A program made the position numbers and the translations under genes. A stretch of DNA of 64,000 bases from Acinetobacter higginsii (GTDB lineage: Bacteria > Pseudomonadota > Gammaproteobacteria > Pseudomonadales > Moraxellaceae). The DNA is taken from positions 248,001 to 312,000 of the forward strand of contig NZ_KB850070.1 of assembly GCF_000369525.1 (NCBI RefSeq), given 5' to 3'. Each line of letters begins with the position of its first letter. Positions within the stretch are counted from its first letter, which is position 1. Shown one piece after another: positions 31,076 to 41,099 of the stretch. The notes under the pieces were generated by a model that ran no database searches, was not told the origin of the DNA, and saw only the letters and a list, made by a program, of their open reading frames with translations.

Positions 31076-32512
31076 ATGGCAACAAAACAACCACTCGTCT
31101 TATTGGTAGACGACGAAGAAGATTTATGTCTTTTAATGCAGATGACGCTGGCGCGTATGGGCATCAAGACACATCTCGCCTATCGGGTCGAACAGGCAAA
31201 AAAGTTCTTTACTGAATTCCAGTACGATGCTTGCTTAACAGATTTAAATCTTCCAGATGGCAATGGTTTGGATCTGGTCAAACACGTGACACAGAACTAT
31301 CCCAATACACCTATTGCGGTACTGACTGCCTACGGCAATATGGATATTGCCATTTCAGCCTTAAAAGCAGGTGCATTTGACTTTGTCAGTAAACCTGTCA
31401 ACCAGATGCATTTGGATCAATTGATTCAGAAAGCATTGAACCGTCCACAGCCTGAACAAGAGGCAGCCGAAACAGCTTTAGAGAATAAGCTATTAATTGG
31501 ACGTTCTGCACCCATTCAACAGCTCCGCATTGCCTTAAAGAAAATTGCACGTTCCCAGGCCCCAGTATTCATTACAGGTGAATCAGGAACAGGCAAAGAA
31601 GTGGTTGCGAATCTGGTCCACCGTTTAAGTAATCGCAGCGAAGGCCCTTTTATTGCGATTAACTGTGGGGCGATTCCAACTGAATTGATGGAAAGTGAAC
31701 TATTCGGGCATAAAAAAGGCAGTTTTACTGGCGCAACTCAGGACAAGCAAGGCTTAATTCTGTCTGCACACGGCGGGAGTTTGTTCTTGGATGAAATTGC
31801 CGAACTACCTTTAAATATGCAGGTCAAATTGCTGCGTGCCGTACAGGAAAAGAAAATTCGTCCCGTTGGTTCAGATCAAGAGATTGATGTGGATTTTCGT
31901 GTGATTAGTGCCAGTCACCAAGATTTGGAACTGTTGGTACAGCAAGGTCGTTTCCGTCAGGATTTGTTCTTCCGTATTCATGTGATGGATATCGTACTGC
32001 CACCTTTACGTGAACGTGGACAGGATATTTTGTTATTGGCCAATCACTTTATTCAAAAGATTAGTCAAGAATGGGACCTCACTGCAAAATCGTTATCTTC
32101 ACGTGCAGAGCAGTTCTTATTACAGCAATATTTCCCAGGTAATGTGCGCGAATTACGCAATATTATTGAACGTGCGATTACGCTGAGTGACGATGACAAT
32201 ATTGATTTGGCACATCTCCAAACTGCACCTTTACGTAGTTCATTGGCAAACCCAGCACCCTCATTTTCCAATACGACAACTGAAGAAGTTGAAACACCGC
32301 AATATTCTGCAAGTCCAAACATGAGTTCAAAGAAGCTTCCACCCGAAGGTTTGGAGCGCTATTTGGAGAATATTGAAAAAGAAATTCTTCTGAATGCATT
32401 AAATCTCACCCATTGGAATCGAACCTTAGCCGCGAAGAAGTTGGGAATGACTTTCCGTTCGTTACGCTACCGTTTGAAAAAATTCGGTTTAGATACTGAA
32501 GATGATGAATAA
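31076..32512 (+). CDS. pilR: Sigma-54-dependent response regulator PilR
   Basis: A 478-residue NtrC-family activator: receiver domain with Asp56 (LTDLNLPDG), AAA+ domain with Walker A GESGTGKE (about 167-174), the sigma-54 contact loop reading GSFTGA (about 215-220, Ser in place of the usual Ala), Walker B LFLDEIAEL, and a C-terminal Fis-type helix-turn-helix (NRTLAAKKLGMTFRSLRYRLKKFG). It activates pilA with RpoN. Followed by a strong bidirectional terminator. Confidence 0.95.
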   Translation: MATKQPLVLLVDDEEDLCLLMQMTLARMGIKTHLAYRVEQAKKFFTEFQYDACLTDLNLPDGNGLDLVKHVTQNYPNTPIAVLTAYGNMDIAISALKAGAFDFVSKPVNQMHLDQLIQKALNRPQPEQEAAETALENKLLIGRSAPIQQLRIALKKIARSQAPVFITGESGTGKEVVANLVHRLSNRSEGPFIAINCGAIPTELMESELFGHKKGSFTGATQDKQGLILSAHGGSLFLDEIAELPLNMQVKLLRAVQEKKIRPVGSDQEIDVDFRVISASHQDLELLVQQGRFRQDLFFRIHVMDIVLPPLRERGQDILLLANHFIQKISQEWDLTAKSLSSRAEQFLLQQYFPGNVRELRNIIERAITLSDDDNIDLAHLQTAPLRSSLANPAPSFSNTTTEEVETPQYSASPNMSSKKLPPEGLERYLENIEKEILLNALNLTHWNRTLAAKKLGMTFRSLRYRLKKFGLDTEDDE

Positions 32513-32520
32513 TCAATATT

Positions 32521-32552
32521 AAAAAAAGCCCCTCAACTGAGGGGCTTTTTTT
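32521..32552. terminator. Bidirectional terminator between pilR and the S41 protease gene
   Basis: GCCCCTC and GAGGGGC around AACT, flanked by seven A and seven T, end both convergent genes; it overlaps the protease stop codon at 32551. Confidence 0.92.
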
Positions 32553-33726
32553 AATATCTACTTTTTAAAACCAGATCTGTGACATGCTCAAGATAATTAT
32601 CTTCTTTCATCTCGGCAGACAAAGCATAGGTCTGATTTGGCTGAATACCTTGACCTTCAATCATATTGCCATTGGGAGTGTAATAATGCGATACCGTCAT
32701 CTGCAATGCAGCGCCACTTGGTAAGGGGAATAACTTTTGTACCACACCTTTGCCATAACTATTTTCGCCAACCACCCATGCACGCTTATGCTCTTTTAAT
32801 GCCGCTGTAAAAACTTCAGCAGCAGAAGCAGAACGGCGGTTGATTAAAATGCCTAATTTCATATTTTGAAATTCATTAGAAGGAAGTGCTTGGAATTGCT
32901 GATCACCTTCAGAACGGCTTTTAGTCGTGACAATTAAACCCTGATTTAGAAATAGATCAGCCGCTTCGACTGAGGCCGAAAGCAAGCCCCCTGGATTATT
33001 ACGTAAATCGAATACCACGGCCTTAAGTTTGGTCGAACTATATTCTTCTATCAAACGTTTAATCTCATTCGCCGTATCTTGCTGAAAAACACGTATTTTC
33101 AGCACCAATACCTGATTGTGCAATAAAACGGGTTCAATATCAGTTTCGACTTTCTTGTTTCTCACCAAAATGGTCGTACTATTATTCTCTGTTTGTATCT
33201 GGACAGTACTTCCAATCGAGCCATAGAGCAGACCTTGTACTTGGTCTTGATTTAAGCTTTTCAGTTCTTGGTTATCCACTTTTAGGATAACTTGTCCATT
33301 GCGTAAACCGAGCTTACTCGAATCCGAACCGGACTTAAGATCCTGAATCTGCCACGTTTTCGAATGTGCATCATAATTTAAATTGAAATCGACAGAAGCT
33401 AAATCACCCTCTGTATATTGAATCAGTTGACGATATTCTTCCGCAGATAAATAACGGGAGTAACGATCTAGACCACTGACCAAGCCCTTAATCGACTGTT
33501 GGAATAAAGCATCATCCGACTTTTTATCGACATAGTTATCTTTGACGATGCCGTAAATCTGTACAAATTGTTGAATAGATTCAATCGGGACTTCAGCATT
33601 ACCAGACTTGGAGTCTTCATTCGACCACCCAGAAGAATGGGTGATTGGTGCGGCTGAGAGACTATGTCCCCAACACATCAACACACTTGCACATAACGCT
33701 CGGTAAATGTTGTTGTGCTGGGTCAT
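32551..33726 (-). CDS. Carboxy-terminal processing protease (S41 family)
   Basis: A 391-residue secreted protease with a signal peptide (about 1-25, ending LSA), a PDZ domain (about 105-170, with LGLRNGQVILKVDNQEL) and an S41 catalytic domain containing FDLRNNPGGLL, the nucleophile in RRSASAAEVF and the general base Lys in GENSYGKGVV. It cuts C-termini of periplasmic proteins such as peptidoglycan hydrolase regulators. It is near the length of Pseudomonas CtpA, which likewise lies beside gpmI. I leave the symbol blank since two Ctp classes exist. Confidence 0.88.
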   Translation of the reverse strand: MTQHNNIYRALCASVLMCWGHSLSAAPITHSSGWSNEDSKSGNAEVPIESIQQFVQIYGIVKDNYVDKKSDDALFQQSIKGLVSGLDRYSRYLSAEEYRQLIQYTEGDLASVDFNLNYDAHSKTWQIQDLKSGSDSSKLGLRNGQVILKVDNQELKSLNQDQVQGLLYGSIGSTVQIQTENNSTTILVRNKKVETDIEPVLLHNQVLVLKIRVFQQDTANEIKRLIEEYSSTKLKAVVFDLRNNPGGLLSASVEAADLFLNQGLIVTTKSRSEGDQQFQALPSNEFQNMKLGILINRRSASAAEVFTAALKEHKRAWVVGENSYGKGVVQKLFPLPSGAALQMTVSHYYTPNGNMIEGQGIQPNQTYALSAEMKEDNYLEHVTDLVLKSRY

Positions 33727-33735
33727 TGATTCACC

Positions 33736-35280
33736 TTATTTTAAAGTAATTAAGTTCTTGCCTTGCATTTCAGGCGGCACAGGAATGTCCATCAAATGCA
33801 AGAGTGTTGGTGCTACATCCGCCAGTACGCCATCTTCAGCAATCGTTGCTTGTGTTGGACCAACATAAATAAATGGAACCAACTCTGTGGTATGTTGGGT
33901 ATGAACCTGTCCACTATCATAGTCTTGCATTTGCTCTACATTACCATGATCCGCTGTAATTAACATATGCCCTTTGTTTGCCATCACTGCATCGTAAACA
34001 CGGCCTAGACAGCTATCGACGGTTTCAACGGCTTTCACCGCAGCATCAAACACACCCGTATGCCCAACCATATCACCATTGGCATAGTTCACGACTAAAA
34101 GGTCAAACTCACCAGAATTGATTGCATTGACTAACTCATCAGTTACTTCATAAGCACTCATTTCTGGTTTTAAATCGTAGGTTGCAACATTCGGCGAAGG
34201 AATGAGAATACGTTTTTCACCTTCATATTCATCTTCACGACCACCACTGAAGAAGAAAGTGACGTGTGCATACTTCTCAGTTTCAGCAATACGCAATTGG
34301 GTCTTACCCAAACTTGACAGATATTCACCAATCGAGTTTTTAAGTCCTTCTGGCATATACGCCACAGGTGCATCAATACTCGCTTGATAACGAGTCAACA
34401 TGACAAACTTAGACAGGTTTGGAACGACTTTACGGGTAAATCCAGCAAAATCTTTTTCAACAAAAGCACGCGTAATCTCACGCGCACGATCGGCACGGAA
34501 GTTCATAAAAACAACACTATCACCATCTTGCACTTTGGCAATTTCACCAATACGTGTTGCTTTAACAAACTCATCATTTTCATTCGCAGCATAAGCAAGC
34601 TCTAAGCCTTCAACTGCTGAGTTGGCGACACGTACTGCCTCACCTTCAGTCATAAGGCGATAGGCTTGTTCAACACGATCCCAACGATTATCACGGTCCA
34701 TCGCAAAGTAACGACCAATCATCGAAACGATACGACCCTGATTTGGATATTGTGCAAATAAAGCATCTAGTTTTTCTAATGACGGCTTTGCACTTCGTGG
34801 TGGAGTGTCACGTCCATCTAGGAAGGCATGTAGATATACTGTCGCACCACGTTTTAATGCCAGCTCACACATTGCCACAATATGGTCTTCATGTGAATGA
34901 ACACCACCTTGAGACAGCAGGCCCATCACATGCACAGCACCCTTTGCTAGTTTGGCTTTTTCTACAGCATCAACTAAAACTTCATGCTCAAAAAAAGCAC
35001 CAGTGCGGATATCTTTAGTAATTCGAGTGAAATCTTGGTACAGCACACGACCTGCACCTAAATTCATATGACCGACTTCAGAGTTGCCCATTTGACCATC
35101 AGGCAAGCCGACATCTTCGCCTGAACCTGAGATTAAACTATTTGGATGCTTGGCCTTCATCGCAGTGAGGTTTGGCGTTTTTGCCGCTAAAAAAGCATTA
35201 TCTTCAACTGCTTCACGATGTCCTACGCCATCCATAATCACCAGAACGTGAGGAATTTTGCCAGCATTTGCATCCGTCAT
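33736..35280 (-). CDS. gpmI: 2,3-bisphosphoglycerate-independent phosphoglycerate mutase
   Basis: A 514-residue manganese enzyme of the alkaline phosphatase superfamily that interconverts 3- and 2-phosphoglycerate. The catalytic serine is Ser67 in [17 protein letters not shown]; metal ligands are seen in [23 protein letters not shown] and [12 protein letters not shown] choose ATG at 35280, preceded by AGAGAG; the ATG at 35301 has less support. The S41 protease gene follows 9 bases downstream. Confidence 0.97.
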   Translation of the reverse strand: MTDANAGKIPHVLVIMDGVGHREAVEDNAFLAAKTPNLTAMKAKHPNSLISGSGEDVGLPDGQMGNSEVGHMNLGAGRVLYQDFTRITKDIRTGAFFEHEVLVDAVEKAKLAKGAVHVMGLLSQGGVHSHEDHIVAMCELALKRGATVYLHAFLDGRDTPPRSAKPSLEKLDALFAQYPNQGRIVSMIGRYFAMDRDNRWDRVEQAYRLMTEGEAVRVANSAVEGLELAYAANENDEFVKATRIGEIAKVQDGDSVVFMNFRADRAREITRAFVEKDFAGFTRKVVPNLSKFVMLTRYQASIDAPVAYMPEGLKNSIGEYLSSLGKTQLRIAETEKYAHVTFFFSGGREDEYEGEKRILIPSPNVATYDLKPEMSAYEVTDELVNAINSGEFDLLVVNYANGDMVGHTGVFDAAVKAVETVDSCLGRVYDAVMANKGHMLITADHGNVEQMQDYDSGQVHTQHTTELVPFIYVGPTQATIAEDGVLADVAPTLLHLMDIPVPPEMQGKNLITLK

Positions 35281-35394
35281 AATGGACTCTCTGTTTGTCA
35301 TTTGATCGGTCTATTTTACCGAAATTTAATCGAATTCTCCATGACCTGACTGATGGCTTTCATCAATCCTGATCATAGAACCTCGCCATCAAGC

Positions 35395-36468
35395 TTAGCG
35401 TGCTCGATAGAGCAGATAGCTTCCCACCATAAAGATCAGCACCACTGGCATCAGCACAAACCATGCAGGTGAAGGTGCATACACTAAGCTTGCATAGCCC
35501 AAGAAATCTTGAAGATAGAAGAAACCTAAGCCTGTGAACAGTGAAATCACCAAACGGAAACCCATTGACTGTTGACGTAATGGTCCAAAAATGAAGGAAC
35601 AAGCAATCAACACCAAGGTAATTAAAGAAAATGGTGAGGTCACTTTCTGCCAGAAGGCCAATTCATAGGTCTTCGGAACCTGGCTATATTCATCCATATA
35701 GCGCATGAAACTAATCAATTGGCTTGGAGATAAATCTTCAGGGTCCAAGGTCACCATATGTACATATTTCGGCTGTAATGCTAAACCAAGCGATTGCTGC
35801 TCATGATCCGTTTTAATGGCATTGCCTTGCGCCAGTAAATCCACTTGATGTGATTGGGACAACTGCCATTCACCATCTTTAATAAACTGTCCTTTTTCAG
35901 CGGTCACAAAAGACTGCAAGCGATGGTCCTGATCAAAATCAATGGTTTGAATATTGCGTAACTGACCTTGTGAGTTGGCATAATCAATATAGATAAAGCG
36001 CTGCCCTTCACGTGACCAATAGCCTTTGACTTCGCCCAAAGCTGCTACACTGCGTTGTTTTTTAATACTTTGAGCTTGTTCGTTGGTATAAGGAATCACC
36101 CATTCACTCAACACAAAAGACAGTACGATCAATAACAGCGCTGAACGCATGACCCAACCAACAATTCGCCATAAACTGATACCAACAGAACGCATTACGA
36201 TCAGTTCACTATTCGAAGCAAGTGCGCCCAGTCCTAAAACAGAGCCAATCAATGCAGCAACAGGCAGGATTTCATATAAATAACGCGGCGCACCCCACAT
36301 CACAAACAGAAAAGCCTGCCACGCATTATAGTTAGGTTTCAGCGAACCCAATTCACCAAGGTACGTAAATAATACTTGTAGGAAAGATAACACCAGCGTT
36401 GTTCCGAGCATGGCTAGAACCGTGGTTTTTGTCACATGTTTGGCGACTATTCGACGTGCTAACATCAC
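35395..36468 (-). CDS. lptG: LPS/LOS export permease LptG
   Basis: A 357-residue YjgP/YjgQ-family permease: three N-terminal helices (about 15-120), a periplasmic beta-jellyroll domain (about 130-260) and three C-terminal helices. Together with LptF and the ATPase LptB it extracts lipooligosaccharide from the inner membrane. Assigned LptG because it is the second gene and overlaps the lptF stop (GTG at 36468 or ATG at 36465). Upstream partner and length support the call. Confidence 0.92.
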   Translation of the reverse strand: MMLARRIVAKHVTKTTVLAMLGTTLVLSFLQVLFTYLGELGSLKPNYNAWQAFLFVMWGAPRYLYEILPVAALIGSVLGLGALASNSELIVMRSVGISLWRIVGWVMRSALLLIVLSFVLSEWVIPYTNEQAQSIKKQRSVAALGEVKGYWSREGQRFIYIDYANSQGQLRNIQTIDFDQDHRLQSFVTAEKGQFIKDGEWQLSQSHQVDLLAQGNAIKTDHEQQSLGLALQPKYVHMVTLDPEDLSPSQLISFMRYMDEYSQVPKTYELAFWQKVTSPFSLITLVLIACSFIFGPLRQQSMGFRLVISLFTGLGFFYLQDFLGYASLVYAPSPAWFVLMPVVLIFMVGSYLLYRAR

Positions 36469-37565
36469 AACCCCACTCGCTGCATACTTTTCTTAATTTT
36501 AGGCGCTAATTTTTGTTTACGTGCAAAAATTGCGGCTGCAATGCCATAAACCAAAATCACAGCTGGATAAGCCCAAATGTCCAACTCATCTTTACTGATT
36601 CGAGTCTTAATCGCGATCAATACCACAATTAAGCTGGCAAAAATAAAGATCGCAGGAATCAAACGATAATAACGCCCTTGACGCGGACTCACTTCAGACA
36701 ATGCGACAGCAAGCATCAAACCCACAATAATGATAAATGGCCCAAAGATACGCCAGCCCAACTCACTCCGCACCACGGAGTCATCCCGTTTCTGCCAAAG
36801 TTTGGACATTGACAATGCTTCTACATCATCACTTTCAAATTTCACATCTTTATCATTTTCTAAACGTAAGCGGTAAGATTGAAATTCTGCCTGAAGATAA
36901 CGTGGCTGATTAGGATAAATCTCGTAACGGCGGCCTTGAACCAAGTCCACGACATTCGCCGTATCATTAGCAACTTCGACACGAGTGGCTTCTTTCGCTA
37001 AAATCATGATGTCTGGTTTATCTTCTTGGTTGGATTTTTGATAGAAGAAAATCTCTTTTAAATTCTTACGATCTTCAGATAATGAGTCTGCATAAATCGT
37101 AAAAGGCCCTGAAGAAATAAACTCCTTGGGACGAACCAAGTCAAAGCCCGTGCGTACCGCTTGTGTGCTGGTCAGTTTTTCAAACTCACGTAAGCCCCAT
37201 GGTCCCATCCAAATCATTAAACAGGTTTGCACCACCAGATAGACCAACGTCATCGGTAACAACATACGTGCCAACTGGTTACGACTCACACCACTGCCAT
37301 TTAACACCGCCATTTCATGGTCAACATAAAGACGACCAAACACCAGCATCAAGGCAATGAAGAAACCCAAAGGAAGAATCAGCGTTAAAAACTCGGGCAA
37401 ACGATAGCCGATGATGCTAAATAAAATGCCTGCATCTAAACGGCCTTGAGCTGCCACGCCAAAATATTTGATTAAACGACCACCCATCATAATCAGGGTT
37501 AATAAACCTATGACGACGAGAGATGTCGAAACCACTTGTTTGACGAGATAACGCCGAATAATCAA
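36465..37565 (-). CDS. lptF: LPS/LOS export permease LptF
   Basis: A 366-residue permease paralogous to LptG with the same six-helix plus jellyroll layout, beginning MIIRRYLVKQVVSTS. It shows the LptF feature GSGVSRNQLARMLLP in the coupling-helix region (about 94-108). First gene of lptFG, divergent from pepA as in many gammaproteobacteria; the 154-base gap must hold both promoters. Confidence 0.93.
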   Translation of the reverse strand: MIIRRYLVKQVVSTSLVVIGLLTLIMMGGRLIKYFGVAAQGRLDAGILFSIIGYRLPEFLTLILPLGFFIALMLVFGRLYVDHEMAVLNGSGVSRNQLARMLLPMTLVYLVVQTCLMIWMGPWGLREFEKLTSTQAVRTGFDLVRPKEFISSGPFTIYADSLSEDRKNLKEIFFYQKSNQEDKPDIMILAKEATRVEVANDTANVVDLVQGRRYEIYPNQPRYLQAEFQSYRLRLENDKDVKFESDDVEALSMSKLWQKRDDSVVRSELGWRIFGPFIIIVGLMLAVALSEVSPRQGRYYRLIPAIFIFASLIVVLIAIKTRISKDELDIWAYPAVILVYGIAAAIFARKQKLAPKIKKSMQRVGL

Positions 37566-37719
37566 AGTAATACTTCCAAAAAGCCCAATTGAAGGTAACG
37601 CTAGTTTACCCGAATGTTAAAAATATAAAACCTATCGCTTGTTGCGGATTGCAACCTCATATCTGAAAGTGTTTAATGGACTTATCTTTATTTTTCACTC
37701 ATCAGGTTCCATACAAACA

Positions 37720-39168
37720 ATGAAATTTACCCTTCATAACGCATTCCCAACTCAGGCGTCTAGCGAATCTTTGTGGATTTTGGTTGATTCAGAACAATTA
37801 CAACAGAACTTAAATACATATCAAATCAATCACCTAGAAGAAGTGCTTAACGCAACACAATTCAAAGCAGGTTTTAACGAAAGCTTAGCCTTAATTGCCA
37901 ATATTTCCGCACAAGCCAATGCTCACCTGCTCGGACTCGGAAAAAGTGCCGAGTTAAAAGCCACAAAATTAGCAAAACTCGCACAAACTATTATCAAATC
38001 ATCACAAAATAAATTTAAACAAATTAGTGTCGACCTGTCAGCGCTTCCAACCGATTTACATTCACTATTTGTCTTGAGCCTGACTCAAGCAGCCTATGGT
38101 TATGATGAATTTAAATCGAAAAAAAATGAATTTGTATTAGAAACAATCCATCTTGTTGCCAACCAAACTACTTTAGATGATGCACAACTGAATCTAATTC
38201 ATGCAGTGCAATCAGGTCAAAACTACGCACGTGATCTCGGCAACCGTCCAGGTAATATTTGCTTCCCTGAATATTTGGCAGATCAAGCAATTGCACTTGC
38301 AGCACAATATCCAGCGCTTTTAAAAGTCACAGTGCTTGATGAGCAGCAAATGGCGGACTTGGGGATGTATGCCTTCCTTGCAGTCAGCAAAGGCTCTGAC
38401 CGCCCGGGTCGCATTATTACACTCGAATACAATGCCAAAGTAGATCAAGCCCCTGTCGTGCTTGTCGGTAAAGGTGTGACCTTTGATACAGGTGGTATTT
38501 CATTAAAACCAGGCCTAGGCATGGATGAAATGAAATTTGATATGTGCGGTGCAGCTTCTGTGCTTGGAACCATTCAAGCACTATGCGAAGCACAATTGCC
38601 AATTCATGTGGTCGGTGCGATTGCAGCAGCAGAAAATATGCCTTCTGGCCATGCCACTCGTCCGGGTGATATTGTGACCAGCATGAGCGGTCAGACTATT
38701 GAAATCCTGAATACCGATGCAGAAGGCCGTCTGGTTCTCTGTGATACCTTAACGTATATCAAGCGCTTTAACCCTGTGCTGGTGATTGATATTGCAACCC
38801 TCACAGGTGCCTGTGTGGTTGCGCTAGGTAAAGTGGTAAGTGGCTTATTTACGCCAGATGATGAACTTGCCCAAGACCTACAACAGGCAGGCGAACAGTC
38901 ACTAGACCGAGTATGGCGTATGCCAGTGATGGAAGAGTATCAAGAATTACTCGACTCTCCTTTTGCTGATATTGCCAACATCGGCGGTCCATATGGTGGC
39001 GCAATTACTGCTGCGTGTTTCCTCGAACGTTTCACTCGTGATTATCGTTGGGCACATCTTGATGTCGCAGGTACAGCGTGGTTATCGGGTGCAGCTAAAG
39101 GTGCTACAGGTCGTCCAGTGCCATTACTGATGCAGTTTTTAGCAAATCGTGTTGCAACGAAAAACTAA
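37720..39168 (+). CDS. pepA: Leucyl aminopeptidase (M17), PepA
   Basis: A 482-residue cytoplasmic zinc/manganese aminopeptidase. The catalytic domain has [28 protein letters not shown] and the family signature NTDAEGRL (about 331-338). In E. coli PepA is also an architectural DNA-binding factor in Xer recombination. The start at 37720 is preferred because the protein family begins at MKFTLHN; an upstream in-frame ATG at 37639 would add an unlikely 27-residue tail in the divergent promoter region. holC follows 3 bases later. Confidence 0.95.
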   Translation: MKFTLHNAFPTQASSESLWILVDSEQLQQNLNTYQINHLEEVLNATQFKAGFNESLALIANISAQANAHLLGLGKSAELKATKLAKLAQTIIKSSQNKFKQISVDLSALPTDLHSLFVLSLTQAAYGYDEFKSKKNEFVLETIHLVANQTTLDDAQLNLIHAVQSGQNYARDLGNRPGNICFPEYLADQAIALAAQYPALLKVTVLDEQQMADLGMYAFLAVSKGSDRPGRIITLEYNAKVDQAPVVLVGKGVTFDTGGISLKPGLGMDEMKFDMCGAASVLGTIQALCEAQLPIHVVGAIAAAENMPSGHATRPGDIVTSMSGQTIEILNTDAEGRLVLCDTLTYIKRFNPVLVIDIATLTGACVVALGKVVSGLFTPDDELAQDLQQAGEQSLDRVWRMPVMEEYQELLDSPFADIANIGGPYGGAITAACFLERFTRDYRWAHLDVAGTAWLSGAAKGATGRPVPLLMQFLANRVATKN

Positions 39169-39171
39169 AAC

Positions 39172-39579
39172 ATGCCACAAATCAGCTTTTATCTATTTGA
39201 AAATAGTAAAGAACGGCAAGTCGAAAGTGCTTGCCGTTTATGCCGTAAGATTCTGAATCAGCATCCACACATCTGGTGGTATTGCGCTGATTCAGAGCAG
39301 CAAACGGAGTTAGATGAGAAACTTTGGAACTTTGATCCACTCAGCTTTATTCCACATGGCATTGATCAGCCGCATAGTCCTGTGTGTATTTCAGCGGAAT
39401 TACCCCCGTCGAATGATTGGATCGTGTTTAATTTTAACAATCATGCACTTGAACAAACTCAAGATTTTCGCCACATTATCGAAATTATTGAAAATAATGA
39501 AACGGCAAAACAGATCGGGCGGGAAAAATTTAAAATGTATCGTCGTTTAGGTATTGAACCTCGAACCTTTAAATTATAA
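39172..39579 (+). CDS. holC: DNA polymerase III chi subunit
   Basis: A 135-residue protein of the HolC family: alpha/beta fold starting QISFYLFENSKERQVESACRL, with WWYCADSEQQTELDEKLWNFD and FIPHGI in the positions expected for chi. It links the clamp loader (through psi) to single-strand binding protein. Position directly after pepA is the standard pepA-holC arrangement. Confidence 0.9.
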   Translation: MPQISFYLFENSKERQVESACRLCRKILNQHPHIWWYCADSEQQTELDEKLWNFDPLSFIPHGIDQPHSPVCISAELPPSNDWIVFNFNNHALEQTQDFRHIIEIIENNETAKQIGREKFKMYRRLGIEPRTFKL

Positions 39580-39614
39580 ATCGGCAATAAACAGCATCAT
39601 TTGAGGAGTGTCTT

Positions 39615-40241
39615 GTGGCATTAAATGTAGGTCAGGACTTTAAAAAACGTTGGTTAAATGCACCTGAGGCTGTCCGCCAGACCTATCAGGATGATTTAGC
39701 ACGTATTTGTGATCTACTGTTACCACAAACACTGACTCAGACATGGACACAACATGAGGAAAATGCGCAGCAACTTTCTCAGCAGCGCATTGATCAAGCC
39801 TATGCCGACTTAAAAGCAGACTTGATTGAACAAGCACGTATTCGTAAACAACTGGCTTTGGAAAAGGCATTGGAAGAAAAGCGTGCAGCTGAAGCCGCCT
39901 ATGCCGCACAACTGCAAGCCGATGAAGCCCGTCAATTTGAACAACAGACTGAAAGCCTGCTTGCCTTACGTGGTCATATTGATCAGGAAATTGCACAGCA
40001 AACTGAACGCTATCAAAGTAATCCTGAACAGCCAAGTATCGATTATTCAAAGGCTCAACGTGTGGTGATCGATGATCAGCAAATTCTGTCAGAGTTAGAA
40101 AGTGTCCGTGTACGACTTGAATTAGAAGCCGAAGGTTTAATTGAGCAAGCGGTAACTGTATTCCGCGCTAAGTTACATGCCCTCGCGCAAGATGAAATTG
40201 ACTATATCTTGAAAAATAGTGAATTTTCAGACGAAAAATAA
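39615..40241 (+). CDS. Coiled-coil hypothetical protein after holC
   Basis: A 208-residue soluble protein, no family recognised. Residues about 55-125 are an Ala/Glu/Gln/Lys-rich continuous coiled coil (EQARIRKQLALEKALEEKRAAEA), and the rest is helical. Start GTG at 39615 is set by GAGGAG 6 bases upstream. It follows holC by 35 bases and ends at a strong terminator, so it is probably part of pepA-holC. In many relatives valS follows holC; this gene takes that place here. Confidence 0.75.
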   Translation: MALNVGQDFKKRWLNAPEAVRQTYQDDLARICDLLLPQTLTQTWTQHEENAQQLSQQRIDQAYADLKADLIEQARIRKQLALEKALEEKRAAEAAYAAQLQADEARQFEQQTESLLALRGHIDQEIAQQTERYQSNPEQPSIDYSKAQRVVIDDQQILSELESVRVRLELEAEGLIEQAVTVFRAKLHALAQDEIDYILKNSEFSDEK

Positions 40242-40242
40242 T

Positions 40243-40272
40243 AAAAAAGCCCAGTTTGAACTGGGCTTTTTT
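40243..40272. terminator. Bidirectional terminator between the coiled-coil gene and ribE
   Basis: AGCCCAGTT and AACTGGGCT form a stem flanked by A- and T-runs, placed between convergent genes. Confidence 0.92.
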
Positions 40273-40284
40273 ATACTTCATCTT

Positions 40285-40944
40285 TTATTTTAAAAAACCG
40301 TTTTCAGCTAAAAAAGCCATACTGATATTCGATTCAGTTTTCTGTTCCGCAGCCTTATCACCTAGCAATAAACGCTCAATGTAGCGTGCCAAGACATCCA
40401 CTTCCAAGTTGACTTTGCTGCCAACCTGCCAAGTGCCAATATTGGTACGTTCTGCGGTATGTGGGATCAAATTCAAACTTAAAATATTGCCGCGTAAATG
40501 GTTAATGGTCAGACTGATCCCATCGACAGTAACTGAACCTTTTTCAGCTAAATATTTAGCTAACTCAACAGGCGCTGTCACTTCAAAATACAGTGAACGT
40601 GCATCATGTCGCACTAAGGTAATTTCACCTAAACCATCCACATGTCCACTGACAATATGCCCACCAAAACGTGTGGTTGGCAGCATTGCTTTCTCAACGT
40701 TGACGGCTTGACCGACTTTCCATTGGCCTAATGTGGTACGGTTTAAACTCTCTCGCGAAACATCAGCTGCATACCAGTTTTCACCCCATTCAATCACAGT
40801 CAGGCAGATCCCATTGGTGGCAATTGAATCCCCCAAATGTACATCAGACATATCCAAATCAGTTTGAATACGCAAACGAACGTCGCCACCTACACTCTGT
40901 AGGCTCTCAACCTTACCTAAACTTTCAATAATGCCTGTAAACAT
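40285..40944 (-). CDS. ribE: Riboflavin synthase alpha chain
   Basis: A 219-residue protein made of two lumazine-binding repeats; it begins MFTGIIESLGKV and contains the catalytic-site strands FGGHIVSGHVDG and SLTINHL. It dismutates two dimethylribityllumazines to riboflavin. Its own gene here, with no FMN riboswitch recognisable in the 155 bases upstream. ribD lies 2.7 kb away on the same strand. Confidence 0.96.
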   Translation of the reverse strand: MFTGIIESLGKVESLQSVGGDVRLRIQTDLDMSDVHLGDSIATNGICLTVIEWGENWYAADVSRESLNRTTLGQWKVGQAVNVEKAMLPTTRFGGHIVSGHVDGLGEITLVRHDARSLYFEVTAPVELAKYLAEKGSVTVDGISLTINHLRGNILSLNLIPHTAERTNIGTWQVGSKVNLEVDVLARYIERLLLGDKAAEQKTESNISMAFLAENGFLK

Positions 40945-41050
40945 GGGAGTTTCAACCTATCTTTATTGCAGTATGTACCACTGTAAAGAAGATACCTTAA
41001 AGCAAAGAACTAGAGATAACAAGGCATGTACAGTCCAAATACAGGCAAAT

Positions 41051-41077
41051 AAAAAGGGCAATCCGTTGACTGCCCTT
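41051..41077 (-). terminator. Terminator of the aquaporin gene
   Basis: On the minus strand GGGCAGT pairs with ATTGCCC (one G-T pair) and is followed by TTTTT, 23 bases after the stop. Confidence 0.75.
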
Positions 41078-41099
41078 CAGATTCTTGATCTGGTCTTTA

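Noticed and set aside
39640..40050. 136-codon minus-strand frame inside the coiled-coil gene
   Set aside because: Antisense of a repetitive Gln/Ala/Glu coding stretch, no ribosome-binding site.
40945..41099. FMN riboswitch before ribE
   Set aside because: Checked for the conserved RFN sequence blocks; none is present.
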